This document shows positions 1 to 6,128 of a DNA stretch of 8,451 nt, piece after piece. A program made the translations under genes and the position numbers. Position 1 is the stretch's first letter. Each line of letters starts with the position of its first letter. A model generated the notes under the pieces. The model saw nothing but the letters and a program-made list of their open reading frames with translations, searched no databases and was not told where the DNA came from. Source of the stretch: Pseudomonadota bacterium (lineage in GTDB: Bacteria; Pseudomonadota; Alphaproteobacteria; Reyranellales; Reyranellaceae); assembly GCA_023416135.1 (NCBI GenBank), contig JAEZIF010000002.1:1-8451 (forward strand), given 5' to 3'.

Positions 1-259
1 TCTCCTTGCTGAGCGTGATGACCCAATGATCGACGGCATTGTGACGAATGACGGACTTCGTCCGGCTGACGGTGTTGGGGGGCGAGGCAACGCGGCTCAG
101 CGTGAGCCCGGGAACGGTCCACGTCGAGTTGGTGGCGACGAAGTCGTCGTTGCTGGGCTGCTTGGGGGCGACATCGAAGATCGTGTCGTACCAAGCCCGC
201 CAGGCTTCCAGTTGCTGGGCCTTGGGCAATGCGTCTGTCGCAAAGTGATGAGCGAGCAT
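1..259 (-). CDS. AraC-family transcriptional regulator, N-terminal part (runs off left edge)
   Basis: An open frame of 86 codons starts at an ATG at 259-257 and stays open to the left edge, so the 3' end is missing. The product begins MLAHHFATDALPKAQQ and continues through LEAWRAWYDTIFDV, then a stretch around residues 69-82 (SRTKSVIRHNAVDHWV). This pattern, F-x-T-x-x-L-P near the N-terminus, an E-A-W-R segment, then R-x-x-x-x-I-R-x-x-x-x-D-H, is the one I associate with the cupin-like sensor domain (AraC_binding_2 type) of AraC regulators. The DNA-binding helix-turn-helix domain would be C-terminal and is outside the window. The start is supported by a good Shine-Dalgarno sequence 5 nt upstream. 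The gene lies downstream of, and points the same way as, the antiporter operon, separated by 207 nt, so it probably has its own promoter. Its ligand and targets cannot be read from this fragment, and a link to the operon is only positional. Confidence 0.75.
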   Translation of the reverse strand, partial: MLAHHFATDALPKAQQLEAWRAWYDTIFDVAPKQPSNDDFVATNSTWTVPGLTLSRVASPPNTVSRTKSVIRHNAVDHWVITLSKE

Positions 260-264
260 GACGA

Positions 265-271
265 CCTCTCC
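265..271 (-). promoter_or_regulatory. Shine-Dalgarno of the AraC-family gene
   Basis: On the minus strand this reads GGAGAGG, with 5 nt between it and the ATG at 259. It is a strong purine-rich ribosome binding site in a region otherwise not coding, and it fixes the start of the AraC-family gene. It contrasts with the overlapped operon starts, most of which have weak or no Shine-Dalgarno sequence. Confidence 0.7.
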
Positions 272-308
272 GCATCGCACACATCGTCAGGTGTTATTAG
301 CAGGTACC

Positions 309-338
309 TTGCACAAGAAACAGTTGTTGGGAGTGCAA
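309..338. repeat. Inverted repeat TTGCAC...GTGCAA in the AraC upstream region
   Basis: TTGCAC at 309-314 and GTGCAA at 333-338 are perfect complements 18 nt apart. A second dyad, TTGTTG at 324-329 and CAACAA at 336-341 with a 6-nt loop, overlaps the right arm, so two alternative hairpins are possible. The location, 50-80 nt upstream of the AraC-family ATG, would suit an operator. Short dyads also arise by chance, so function is unproven. Confidence 0.35.
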
Positions 339-394
339 CAAGGTGTGCCCAACCGGAACTTTGGGACGCGGTGCACGGCGTGGGACGCTGGGTA

Positions 395-409
395 CGGCCC
401 TTTGGGCCG
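395..409 (-). terminator. GC-rich hairpin after the operon, possible weak terminator
   Basis: CGGCCC (409-404 on the minus strand), loop AAA, GGGCCG (400-395) form a perfect 6-bp all-GC stem with a 3-nt loop, 57 nt past the stop codon of the last antiporter gene. It is the best termination-like structure after the operon, but no run of T follows on the minus strand (the next bases are TACCC). It is therefore not a canonical intrinsic terminator; it may be an RNA 3'-end stabiliser, or termination may depend on Rho. Confidence 0.25.
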
Positions 410-466
410 GTTGTTGCAGTCCCGGTTACCCCAACGACCTGCCGGAAGCTGCGCCACCGGCCTCCG

Positions 467-2083
467 TCAGGTGATCATTGCCGCGCTCAGCACGATGGCG
501 ATCGTCACCAGCAACAAGGCGGCCGGCGACCATTGTCGAAGGACGCCATTCAGGCGTTCCGCGGCCGCGCCGATGGCGTAGCTGGAGCGGAACGCCTGCT
601 CGATCGGGCCGATGACGTCGCCCGCGGGGATCCGCGGCACGCCTTCGCCCCATCGCACCCAGGCGACGCCGAGCGCGGCACCCAGAACCACCGGCCACGC
701 CGTGTCCCACAGAGCATCGGGAGCAAGCACCCCTGCGATGCTTCCGCCGCCTGCGAGATAGAGCAGCCACGGAACCAGGATCGCGGCCGATGCCACGAAG
801 CGCCACGGCACCAGGAAGGCCAGGGCAATCGTGGGGGGCGGTTCGCGCGCTGCAGATCGGCCAAGACGCACCAGGAAGTGCACCATGAGGAGCGTGGTGC
901 CCGCCGCCGACAGGTTCGCCAGTGTGCCGACCAGGCCGTCGCCCAGCGGTGCCTTGACCGCGAGCTTGGCCAGCGCACCGCCGGTCAGCGGCAGGCCGCC
1001 GAGCCCGAGCGCCACCACGGCGGCCAGCAGCAGCGTCGGTCGCATGCGCGTCGCCGTCGTCATGGCGATCACCCCGAGCGCGAGGAACAGCGCGCCCTTG
1101 GCGAGCACGTGGTGTGCTGCATAGAAGGCGCCGGCGATCACCGTGCCGTCGTCGCCGATCGCGAGGCCCATGCCCAGCACGGTGGCGATGACGCCCATCT
1201 GGCTGATGCTGGAATAGGCCAGCACGCTCGCCGGCCGCGACTGCAGCAGGCCGATCACCACCCCGTAGAACGCCGAGAGCAGCCCGAACACGACCAGCAA
1301 CTCGCCGGCCGCGGGCATCGTGGTGTCGAATGGCAGGAAGCGCAGGAAGCCGATGACGCCTGCCTTCACGCCGGCGCCGCTCAGCACAGCCGCCGCCGGG
1401 ATCGGGGCAGCGACGTAGGCGAGCGGCATCCAGCCATGCATGGGCACCAGCCCGATCTTGAGCGCGAAGCCCAATGCCGTCAGCGCGAGCGCGCCATCGC
1501 GCCACGGCGACTGCGGCAGGGCTGCCATGACATGGCGGATCTGAGTGCTGCCGAGAGGATCGCCGGCGGCGAGCAGAACGAAGCCCATGAGCAGGAACGC
1601 CTCGCTCAGCACGGTGAAGGCGATGTAGACCGCGCCTGCGCGCCACGCCTGCGCGCTATCGTCATGGGCAATCAGGCCGTAGGCGGGCAGGCTCGCGAGC
1701 GCGAACAGAAGGTAGAAGCCCAGAAGGTCGTCGGCCATGAAGATGCCGAGGCTGCCGGTGAGCGTGAGCAGCCAGCAGGCGACGAAGCGCAGCCTGGCGG
1801 TCGTCCGCTGCAGGAAGGCGGCGGCATAGAATCCCGCCGCACTCCACAACAGGGCCGAGACGCCGAGCAGCAGGGCGCCGGGGAGGTCGAGCGTCAGGCC
1901 GAGACTGAGGCCCGGAAGCCTGACGGAAAGCGGCACTCCATCGAGCACGACCAGCGCCGCCGCCAGCGCCGGCAGCGGCACCACGGCGAGCCACGCCGGC
2001 AACGTCTGCCGCCAGGCCGGCCGCAGGCAGGCGGCGAGAAGTACCAGGGGCGCGATGAGACCGGCTGGGAGCAGGGCGCTCAT
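467..2083 (-). CDS. Second MrpD/NuoL-M-N-like antiporter subunit, atypical
   Basis: A 538-residue polytopic membrane protein of the proton-conducting NuoL/M/N-MrpA/MrpD family, with about 14 hydrophobic segments. Family landmarks are the TM7 lysine in FALKIGLVPMHGWMP (K209), the TM8 lysine in GAGVKAG (K240), the H-H-x-x-x-K segment (H324, H325, K329) and a TM12-like lysine in GGALAKLAVK (K373). The strictly conserved TM5 glutamate of the family is replaced: FYLLFALASLP puts Ala128 where MrpD here has Glu155. A glutamate, E161, appears instead in the next helix (TVLSEAFLLMG). The ATG at 2083 overlaps the mrpD stop by 4 nt. The frame stays open further upstream beneath mrpD, but that part has no family similarity, so the start is set at 2083, with a GGGGTG ribosome binding site 8 nt upstream. 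It ends the operon and probably acts as a second ion-translocating subunit in place of the absent MrpA channel. Mbs-type complexes also carry two MrpD homologues. Confidence 0.88.
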   Translation of the reverse strand: MSALLPAGLIAPLVLLAACLRPAWRQTLPAWLAVVPLPALAAALVVLDGVPLSVRLPGLSLGLTLDLPGALLLGVSALLWSAAGFYAAAFLQRTTARLRFVACWLLTLTGSLGIFMADDLLGFYLLFALASLPAYGLIAHDDSAQAWRAGAVYIAFTVLSEAFLLMGFVLLAAGDPLGSTQIRHVMAALPQSPWRDGALALTALGFALKIGLVPMHGWMPLAYVAAPIPAAAVLSGAGVKAGVIGFLRFLPFDTTMPAAGELLVVFGLLSAFYGVVIGLLQSRPASVLAYSSISQMGVIATVLGMGLAIGDDGTVIAGAFYAAHHVLAKGALFLALGVIAMTTATRMRPTLLLAAVVALGLGGLPLTGGALAKLAVKAPLGDGLVGTLANLSAAGTTLLMVHFLVRLGRSAAREPPPTIALAFLVPWRFVASAAILVPWLLYLAGGGSIAGVLAPDALWDTAWPVVLGAALGVAWVRWGEGVPRIPAGDVIGPIEQAFRSSYAIGAAAERLNGVLRQWSPAALLLVTIAIVLSAAMIT

Positions 2084-3594
2084 GGCAGGATCACCCCGCG
2101 ACCGACCTGCAGCAGGTCGAGGAAGTGCGGCGGCGCAAAGCCCAGCAGCAGTGCCGCGATCGCCAGCGTCAGCACGATGGCCTCGCGTTGGCGCGACGGA
2201 TGAGCCTGCACCACGAGATCCGAACCGGCCAGGGCCGGCGCGACCACGCGATAGACGTAGCCGCCGGCCAGCAGGCCGCCGCCCAGCACGATCGCCGCCC
2301 AGAACCACTGGCCGCTTTCTGCGGTGGCCTGCAGCAGCAGCCACTTGGCGGTGAATCCGCCGCTCGGCGGCAGTCCCATCAGCGACAGTCCGCCGAGGCC
2401 GAAGGCAAACATGGTCATCGGCATGGCGCGGCCGACGCCGCGCAGGTCGGCGATGCGGTCGTGTCCCAGCGATTCGGCGACCAGGCCCGCGCCCAGGAAC
2501 ATCGCCGCCTTGGCGAAGGCGTGGCTCAGCGCCTGCATGATGCCGCCGTTCCAGGCCTGGCTGTTCCATGGCTCGGACCCGGCCGTCAGCGGGAACATGA
2601 GGAAGAGGTAGCCGATCTGGGCGACGGTCGAATACGCGATCAGGAGTTTCAGGCGCTGCTGGCGAAGCGCAAGCACGCTGCCGAACAGGATGGCGCCGCT
2701 GCCCAGCGCGCCCAACAGGCCCATCGCGACGTCCGAGGCGAGCACCGGCATGACGTCGAACCACAAGCGCACGATGAGAAAGAACGATCCCTTGACGACC
2801 AGCGCCGACAGCACGGCACTTGCCGGGGCGGGGGCGTTGGCGTGCGCCGGCGGCAGCCACAGGTGCAGCGGGAACAGCGCGGTCTTGGCGAGCAGGCCTG
2901 CCGTCATCAGACCACCCGCGACCAGGGTGGCCGGTGCGACGGCCCCGGCGCGGATGCGCTCGGCGAGCAGGACGATGTCGAGCGTGCCGTAGGCGCCGTA
3001 GAGCAACGCCACGCCGAGAAGATAGAAGACCGACCCGATCAGGGCGAACAGCAGGTAGCGAAGCGCCGCCCGCAGGGTCTCGGGTCGGCCATCGAGACAG
3101 ACCAGCGGCACGGCGGCAAAGGTGAGCAGCTCGAGTGCGACGTAGAGGTTGAACAGGTCGCCGCCGAGAAAGACCATGTTCAGCGCGGCCCACAGTCCCA
3201 GCAGAAGCGTCCAGAAGGCAAGCGGCCCCCGGCCCTCGGCGAGTTCCGGCGGTGTCGCGAAGAGGGGGCGCGCGAAATAGCCGGCGGCGGTGACGACCAG
3301 CGCCGCCGTCACCAGCATCACGGCGGAGAAGCCGTCGGCGCGCAAGGCGATGCCGAGCGGCGGCGTCCAGCCGCCGAGGATGTAGACGAGAGGCACCTGC
3401 TCCCACCACACGCCGACGGCGATGGCGAGTGCGATCCCGAGTCCCGCCGGCATGATGGCGAGCGCAATTCTCTCGGCGCTCGGGCCGCCGACGACGAACG
3501 ACGCGATCATGCCCATGACCGGTACGATGATCGCGAGCACCAGCAGGTAGCCGCCGGGGTTGGTGGCAAGCGCGAGAGTCGCCGCCGCCATCAC
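2080..3594 (-). CDS. mrpD: Na+(K+)/H+ antiporter subunit D (MrpD/MnhD)
   Basis: A 504-residue integral membrane protein, the usual length for MrpD, of the NuoL/M/N antiporter-like family. It is expected to form a proton-translocating channel in the cytoplasmic membrane. All key residues of the family are visible: TM5 glutamate E155 in FNLYVALELLTF, TM7 lysine K237 in AKTALFPLHLWLPPAHA, TM8 lysine K268 in ALVVKGSFF, the H358/K362 pair in LSHAFAKAAMF, and K417 in SGGFTAKW. The first codon taken is GTG at 3594, which gives the same 4-nt GTGA overlap as the other junctions. The ATG immediately after it (3591) is an equally possible start and would shorten the protein by one residue. It is flanked by mrpC and the second MrpD-like gene. 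This is the canonical, intact antiporter channel of the cluster. Cation specificity (Na+, K+, Li+) cannot be read from sequence. Confidence 0.95.
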   Translation of the reverse strand: MMAAATLALATNPGGYLLVLAIIVPVMGMIASFVVGGPSAERIALAIMPAGLGIALAIAVGVWWEQVPLVYILGGWTPPLGIALRADGFSAVMLVTAALVVTAAGYFARPLFATPPELAEGRGPLAFWTLLLGLWAALNMVFLGGDLFNLYVALELLTFAAVPLVCLDGRPETLRAALRYLLFALIGSVFYLLGVALLYGAYGTLDIVLLAERIRAGAVAPATLVAGGLMTAGLLAKTALFPLHLWLPPAHANAPAPASAVLSALVVKGSFFLIVRLWFDVMPVLASDVAMGLLGALGSGAILFGSVLALRQQRLKLLIAYSTVAQIGYLFLMFPLTAGSEPWNSQAWNGGIMQALSHAFAKAAMFLGAGLVAESLGHDRIADLRGVGRAMPMTMFAFGLGGLSLMGLPPSGGFTAKWLLLQATAESGQWFWAAIVLGGGLLAGGYVYRVVAPALAGSDLVVQAHPSRQREAIVLTLAIAALLLGFAPPHFLDLLQVGRGVILP

Positions 3595-3911
3595 CCGGTT
3601 CCCGGTTCGTCGGGGTTCATCGTTGCCTTGCCCGAGGTCTCGAACAACCGAAGCAGCAGCGCGACGGCGAGGGCGGTGGCCGAGAAGGCGACCACGATGC
3701 CGGTGATGACCATTGCCTGCGGCACCGGATCGGCGGCGAATCCCGCCGCGGCGCCCTTGCGCGCGAGGATGCCGAACATGAGGAAGACGCCGCTGCCCAG
3801 GAGGTTGAAGGCGACCAGCTTGCGCAGCGGATGGGCGAGGACCAACAGGCCGTAGATGCCGAGGCCGATCAGGGCGGCGCCCGTCAGCCCGGCGAGGATC
3901 GGGGCGGTCAT
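3591..3911 (-). CDS. mrpC: Cation/proton antiporter subunit C (MrpC/MnhC, NuoK-like)
   Basis: A 106-residue protein with three hydrophobic helices (about residues 5-25, 31-50 and 65-89), matching the small NuoK-like MrpC family in length and layout. The hallmark is the third-helix motif DPVPQAMVITGIVVAFS (residues 61-77), where the DPxPQAxVxTxIV pattern is near-diagnostic. It is a structural membrane subunit that sits beside MrpD in Mrp and Mbh complexes. The ATG at 3911 overlaps the stop of the upstream fusion gene by 4 nt. A perfect 8-bp inverted repeat abuts this ATG and contains the only Shine-Dalgarno-like sequence (GGGAAG), so translation probably depends on ribosomes arriving from the upstream gene. 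The hydrophilic tail (residues 92-106) is short and Pro/Gly-rich. Confidence 0.93.
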   Translation of the reverse strand: MTAPILAGLTGAALIGLGIYGLLVLAHPLRKLVAFNLLGSGVFLMFGILARKGAAAGFAADPVPQAMVITGIVVAFSATALAVALLLRLFETSGKATMNPDEPGTG

Positions 3912-4861
3912 GGCTTCCCGGGGGGAAGCCGGTTCGGCGGCCCGATGACCAGCAGGGGCAGCGTCCCGGCGATGGAGAGCACCATGAACGCTTCGATGAA
4001 CAGGATCAGCGGCTTGGCGATGCCGGCGGGATACGCAAGGAAGCCGGCGGCGACGAAGAAGCCCATCGCGCCGACCACCAGGAACATCGCCGGTCCCGCG
4101 ACCAGCGCGATACGCAGCCAGCGTCGATCGACCGGCGGTGCGCCGCCGAGCCGCGCCATCATGACGATCATCGCCATGGCCGCCAGCAAGGCGCCACCCT
4201 GGAAGGCGCCGCCGGGGTCGTTGGCGCCCACCCAGACGATGTGGATGGCGACGACGATGCCGACGGGCGGCAGCAGCTGCGCGAAGAAGGCGAGGGGGCC
4301 CTGTTGATTGGCCAGGGGTCGAGGGCCGGCAACGCCGCCCCAGGCGCGATCGGCTGCCAGCGACCACACGCCGATCACGGCGAGGATCAGCACGACCTTC
4401 TCGAGCATGGTGTCGAAGGCACGCCAGGTCATCAGGACGGCGGTGACCGGATTGCCGAGCCCTGTCTCGGGCAGATGCCGCGCCGCGTCGGGTGCCAGAG
4501 TAGGACCGGGATCGGCCATGGTGAGAACCCCGGCCGCGAGTGCCGCCGCGATGACGATGCAGAGGACCGCCGCGGCGAGGCGCATCATCGGTCCGGGCTG
4601 CTCGGCCGCCGGCTGTGGATCGGTGCCGCGCAGGCGCATCGCGGCCGTGATCAGCAGCACGCCGGTGACCCCGCTTCCGATCGCCGCTTCGGTCAGTGCG
4701 ACATCGACCGCGAACAGACGGACCCAGACCAGCGACAGCAGCAGACCGTAGGCGACGTAGCCCACGACCGCGGCGAAGAGCTCACGGGCCGCGATCGTCC
4801 AGACGGCGACCGCCAGGACGAGGGCGGCGAGGCCGATGTCGAGGGCCTCGATCACCGTCAT
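3908..4861 (-). CDS. mrpB: Fused MbhD-MbhE-MrpB antiporter subunit
   Basis: A 317-residue membrane protein made of three parts that are usually split or distributed differently. Residues 1-80 match the MbhD/DUF4040 domain, the TM17-19-like part of MrpA, with FAAVVGYVAYGLLLSLV and DVALTEAAIGSG (E58). Residues 95-170 match MbhE, the last part of MrpA, with NPVTAVLMTWRAFDTMLEK (D150, E154). Residues 185-310 match MrpB/MnhB (MbhF), with GANDPGGAFQGGALLA at 212-227 and later helices. The N-terminal NuoL-like channel of MrpA is absent from this protein and from the cluster. In standard Mrp operons these MrpA domains are the tail of an about 800-residue MrpA, while in Mbh they are separate small genes; the fusion to B is therefore notable. 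Start and stop both overlap neighbours by 4 nt. A 6-bp inverted repeat (4854-4859/4865-4870) spans the ATG. These domains are thought to form part of the cation pathway. Confidence 0.9.
   Translation of the reverse strand: MTVIEALDIGLAALVLAVAVWTIAARELFAAVVGYVAYGLLLSLVWVRLFAVDVALTEAAIGSGVTGVLLITAAMRLRGTDPQPAAEQPGPMMRLAAAVLCIVIAAALAAGVLTMADPGPTLAPDAARHLPETGLGNPVTAVLMTWRAFDTMLEKVVLILAVIGVWSLAADRAWGGVAGPRPLANQQGPLAFFAQLLPPVGIVVAIHIVWVGANDPGGAFQGGALLAAMAMIVMMARLGGAPPVDRRWLRIALVAGPAMFLVVGAMGFFVAAGFLAYPAGIAKPLILFIEAFMVLSIAGTLPLLVIGPPNRLPPGKP
3912..3930 (-). promoter_or_regulatory. Hairpin abutting the mrpC start codon
   Basis: On the minus strand GGCTTCCC (3930-3923), loop CCC, GGGAAGCC (3919-3912) form a perfect 8-bp stem with a 3-nt loop, followed with no gap by the mrpC ATG (3911). 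The right arm holds the GGGAAG that would be the ribosome binding site, so the folded mRNA would hide it until a ribosome translating the upstream gene opens the stem. It lies inside the last codons of the MrpB fusion gene. The role in coupling is inferred from position. Confidence 0.5.
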
Positions 4862-5148
4862 GACGACGGTCCGCGGCGGCGCAGCGCCTGGGCGATGACC
4901 TGCGCGACCGTCGCGCTCGACAGCTGCACCAGCATCCAGACGGCGAGAAGCTTCAGGGCGCCCAGCAGGCCGCTGGCCTGCGGCAGCAGCCCGAGCACGA
5001 TCAGGCCAAGTCCGAGATTGTCGGCCTTGGTGAGCGCGTGCAGGCGCGTGAGCGAATCGGGAAACCGCAGAAGACCGACGGTGCCGGCCAGAAAGAAGAA
5101 GCAGCCGGCGCTGACGGCAACGACGGTGAAGATGTCGGCCGCGTTCAC
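4858..5148 (-). CDS. mrpG: Cation/proton antiporter subunit G (MrpG/MnhG)
   Basis: A 96-residue protein with three hydrophobic helices (about 6-26, 45-57 and 62-84). The signature VGLLRFPDSLTRLHALTKA (residues 24-42) followed by DNLGLGL is typical of MrpG, which has a conserved G-L-x-R-x-P-D-x-x-x-R-L-H-A loop. It is a small structural subunit of the membrane antiporter. The start is GTG at 5148, which overlaps the mrpF stop by 4 nt and has a GGGGGA ribosome binding site 9 nt upstream (minus strand of 5158-5163). The tail ends in basic residues (RRR at 90-92), consistent with a cytoplasmic C-terminus. Confidence 0.94.
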   Translation of the reverse strand: MNAADIFTVVAVSAGCFFFLAGTVGLLRFPDSLTRLHALTKADNLGLGLIVLGLLPQASGLLGALKLLAVWMLVQLSSATVAQVIAQALRRRGPSS

Positions 5149-5417
5149 GACGGATCGTCCCCCGAGGGTGGCGACGCGCTGGTCACGAAAGCCACCGAGG
5201 CAAAGGCCGCAAGCAGCGCCAGCCCGAGCGCTACGTCCTCGGCGCCGCGCACGTCGGTGGCGGCGGCGACCAGCAGCAGGGTGGCGATTCCCCCCGTGCC
5301 CAGGAGCTGTGCGGCCATCGTGCGGTCGACGTTCTCAGGCCCGCGCAGGATGCGCGACAGGCCGACGGCCACGGTCAGCAGAATGAGGCCGGCGGCGGCG
5401 AGCAGGAAGTCAGTCAT
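5145..5417 (-). CDS. mrpF: Cation/proton antiporter subunit F (MrpF/MnhF)
   Basis: A 90-residue protein with three hydrophobic helices and the MrpF signature LSRILRGPENVDRTMAAQLLGT (its core, SRILRGPENVDR, at residues 21-32). The RxxxGPxxxDRxxAxxxxG pattern is nearly diagnostic for this family. MrpF is a small structural subunit; in some bacteria an MrpF homologue has also been linked to bile-acid efflux, which is not testable here. The ATG at 5417 overlaps the mrpE stop by 8 nt, the only junction without a 4-nt overlap. A 5-bp inverted repeat (GGCCG 5418-5422 with CGGCC 5429-5433) abuts the ATG. No strong ribosome binding site is present. Confidence 0.94.
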   Translation of the reverse strand: MTDFLLAAAGLILLTVAVGLSRILRGPENVDRTMAAQLLGTGGIATLLLVAAATDVRGAEDVALGLALLAAFASVAFVTSASPPSGDDPS

Positions 5418-5883
5418 GGCCGATCATCCGGCCGAACAGCACCTCTTCGGCGGTGAGGTTGTCGGCGACCGGCTGCTCGACGTCGAGGCAGTGGATCAGC
5501 AGGACGCCGTCGTCGTCGGAACCGGCCGGCAACGTGCCGGGCAGCAGGCTCGACACGGCGCAGAACGCGTTGCGCGCGCTTGCCGATTCCAGACGCGGTC
5601 GCCAGGCGACGAAGCCGGGCCGAAGCGGCATCGACGGCCGGAGCGCGAGCCATGCGACCTGAACGCCGGCGCTCACCGACTGTCCGAAGAAGTGCAGGCC
5701 GAACGACGCGAGCGACCACAGGCGCAGCCTGAGCGTGCTGGGCGGCAACAGGCGCAGGCTTGCCCATGTCGCCAGCGCGGCTGCGGCCAGGCCGATCGGG
5801 AGGTCGGCCGGCTGATAGCCGGCGATCATCAGCCAAAAGGCGAAGAACAGCGCGGCCCGGCCGATCGCGACGCTGGTGCTCAT
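5410..5883 (-). CDS. mrpE: Cation/proton antiporter subunit E (MrpE/MnhE)
   Basis: A 157-residue protein, the normal size for MrpE. It has two N-terminal hydrophobic helices (about residues 6-22 and 28-46), a third segment at 58-80, and a cytoplasmic C-terminal domain. The family signature is clear: SSLLPGTLPAGSDDDGVLLI (residues 111-130) followed by HCLD, where the S-x-x-P-G-T and the V-L-x-x-H-x-L-D strand are conserved. MrpE is needed for full activity and assembly of Mrp in bacteria where it has been studied. It is the first antiporter gene here, as in Mbh-type modules, where the equivalent MbhA leads. The ATG at 5883 overlaps the upstream small secreted protein gene by 4 nt and has no evident Shine-Dalgarno, so it is probably translated by re-initiation. 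Confidence 0.94.
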   Translation of the reverse strand: MSTSVAIGRAALFFAFWLMIAGYQPADLPIGLAAAALATWASLRLLPPSTLRLRLWSLASFGLHFFGQSVSAGVQVAWLALRPSMPLRPGFVAWRPRLESASARNAFCAVSSLLPGTLPAGSDDDGVLLIHCLDVEQPVADNLTAEEVLFGRMIGHD

Positions 5884-6128
5884 CGTGGCTTGTCCGTCGG
5901 GGAAGGAGCGGGCGACGGCGTCTTGCCTTGCGGCCCTGGCGCCTGCTGCTCCAGACCGGGCGAGGTCGAGAAGCGGTTGTCCTGTGGCACCGGCGTCACC
6001 TTATTGGGTGTGCCCAGCATCGAATCGGTGCGCGCATCGGCGCCGCCGCTGTCGCGCGACTGGCGGCCGCCCTGTGCCCAAGCCGTCGACGCAAGGACGA
6101 TCATCAGCAGGATCAGGATGGGCTTCAT
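5880..6128 (-). CDS. Small secreted proline-rich protein of unknown function
   Basis: An 82-residue open frame, in-phase with neither neighbour but overlapping both by 4 nt (ATGA). Residues 1-18 look like a cleavable Sec signal peptide: a Lys at position 2, a hydrophobic core ILILLMIVLAS, and a TAWA-Q cleavage site that fits the A-x-A rule. The mature part, about 64 residues, is hydrophilic, with several charged residues early on and a low-complexity, Pro/Ser/Gln-rich end (PSPAPSPTDKPR), and is probably disordered. It has no cysteine, so it is not a lipoprotein. I recognise no family. Its position between an RND permease and the first Mrp gene suggests a periplasmic accessory for one or both, but this rests only on context. 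That the frame is real is supported by the signal peptide and the exact 4-nt overlaps at both ends. A 14-bp palindrome (6132-6145) lies 3 nt upstream of its ATG. Confidence 0.75.
   Translation of the reverse strand: MKPILILLMIVLASTAWAQGGRQSRDSGGADARTDSMLGTPNKVTPVPQDNRFSTSPGLEQQAPGPQGKTPSPAPSPTDKPR

Larger units (their letters stand above)
260..466. promoter_or_regulatory. Intergenic region between antiporter operon and AraC-family gene
   Basis: This 207-nt stretch is the only clear non-coding gap in the window. No convincing reading frame with family-like content is seen on either strand. It holds an A+T-rich patch (294-299, TAATAA on the minus strand, preceded by TG one base upstream) that could be an extended -10 element for the leftward AraC-family gene; no good -35 partner at standard spacing is visible. 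It also contains an inverted repeat (309-314/333-338), a second overlapping hairpin (TTGTTG 324-329 with CAACAA 336-341), an 8-bp direct repeat TGGGACGC at 362-369 and 381-388 (19 nt apart), and a GC hairpin (395-409). Such repeats could be regulator sites, perhaps for the AraC protein itself, but this is an inference. Confidence 0.4.

Noticed and set aside
426..1646. 406-codon minus-strand frame overlapping the MrpD-like gene
   Set aside because: Arg-rich alternative frame of a gene with clear membrane-protein content; no motif of its own.
26..2203. 725-codon plus-strand open frame
   Set aside because: Antisense to the AraC gene and the MrpD-like gene; composition is His/Arg/Gln/Gly-rich low complexity, typical of a shadow frame in GC-rich DNA, and it crosses a real intergenic gap.
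2084..3409. Upstream extension of the last MrpD-like frame, making a 980-residue protein
   Set aside because: The extra 442 residues read in the wrong frame through mrpD, are Arg/Ala/Gly-rich and match no family, while MrpD in the other frame shows every conserved residue. The true start is the overlapping ATG at 2083.
3594..3607. Tandem CCCGGTT repeat (two 7-bp copies)
   Set aside because: Two copies only, within the mrpC C-terminal codons; likely coding coincidence, with at most an effect on ribosome binding for mrpD.
2125..3855. 576-codon plus-strand open frame
   Set aside because: Antisense to mrpD and mrpC, rich in Arg/Gln/His/Asp with no hydrophobic core or recognisable motif; a shadow frame.
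467..5883. Respiratory complex I, Mbh hydrogenase or Mbs locus
   Set aside because: MrpD, MrpC and the MbhD/E domains resemble those complexes, but no NuoB, C, D, H or I-type or hydrogenase subunit is present, and E, F, G and B are specific to Mrp-type modules. Redox partners outside the window cannot be excluded.
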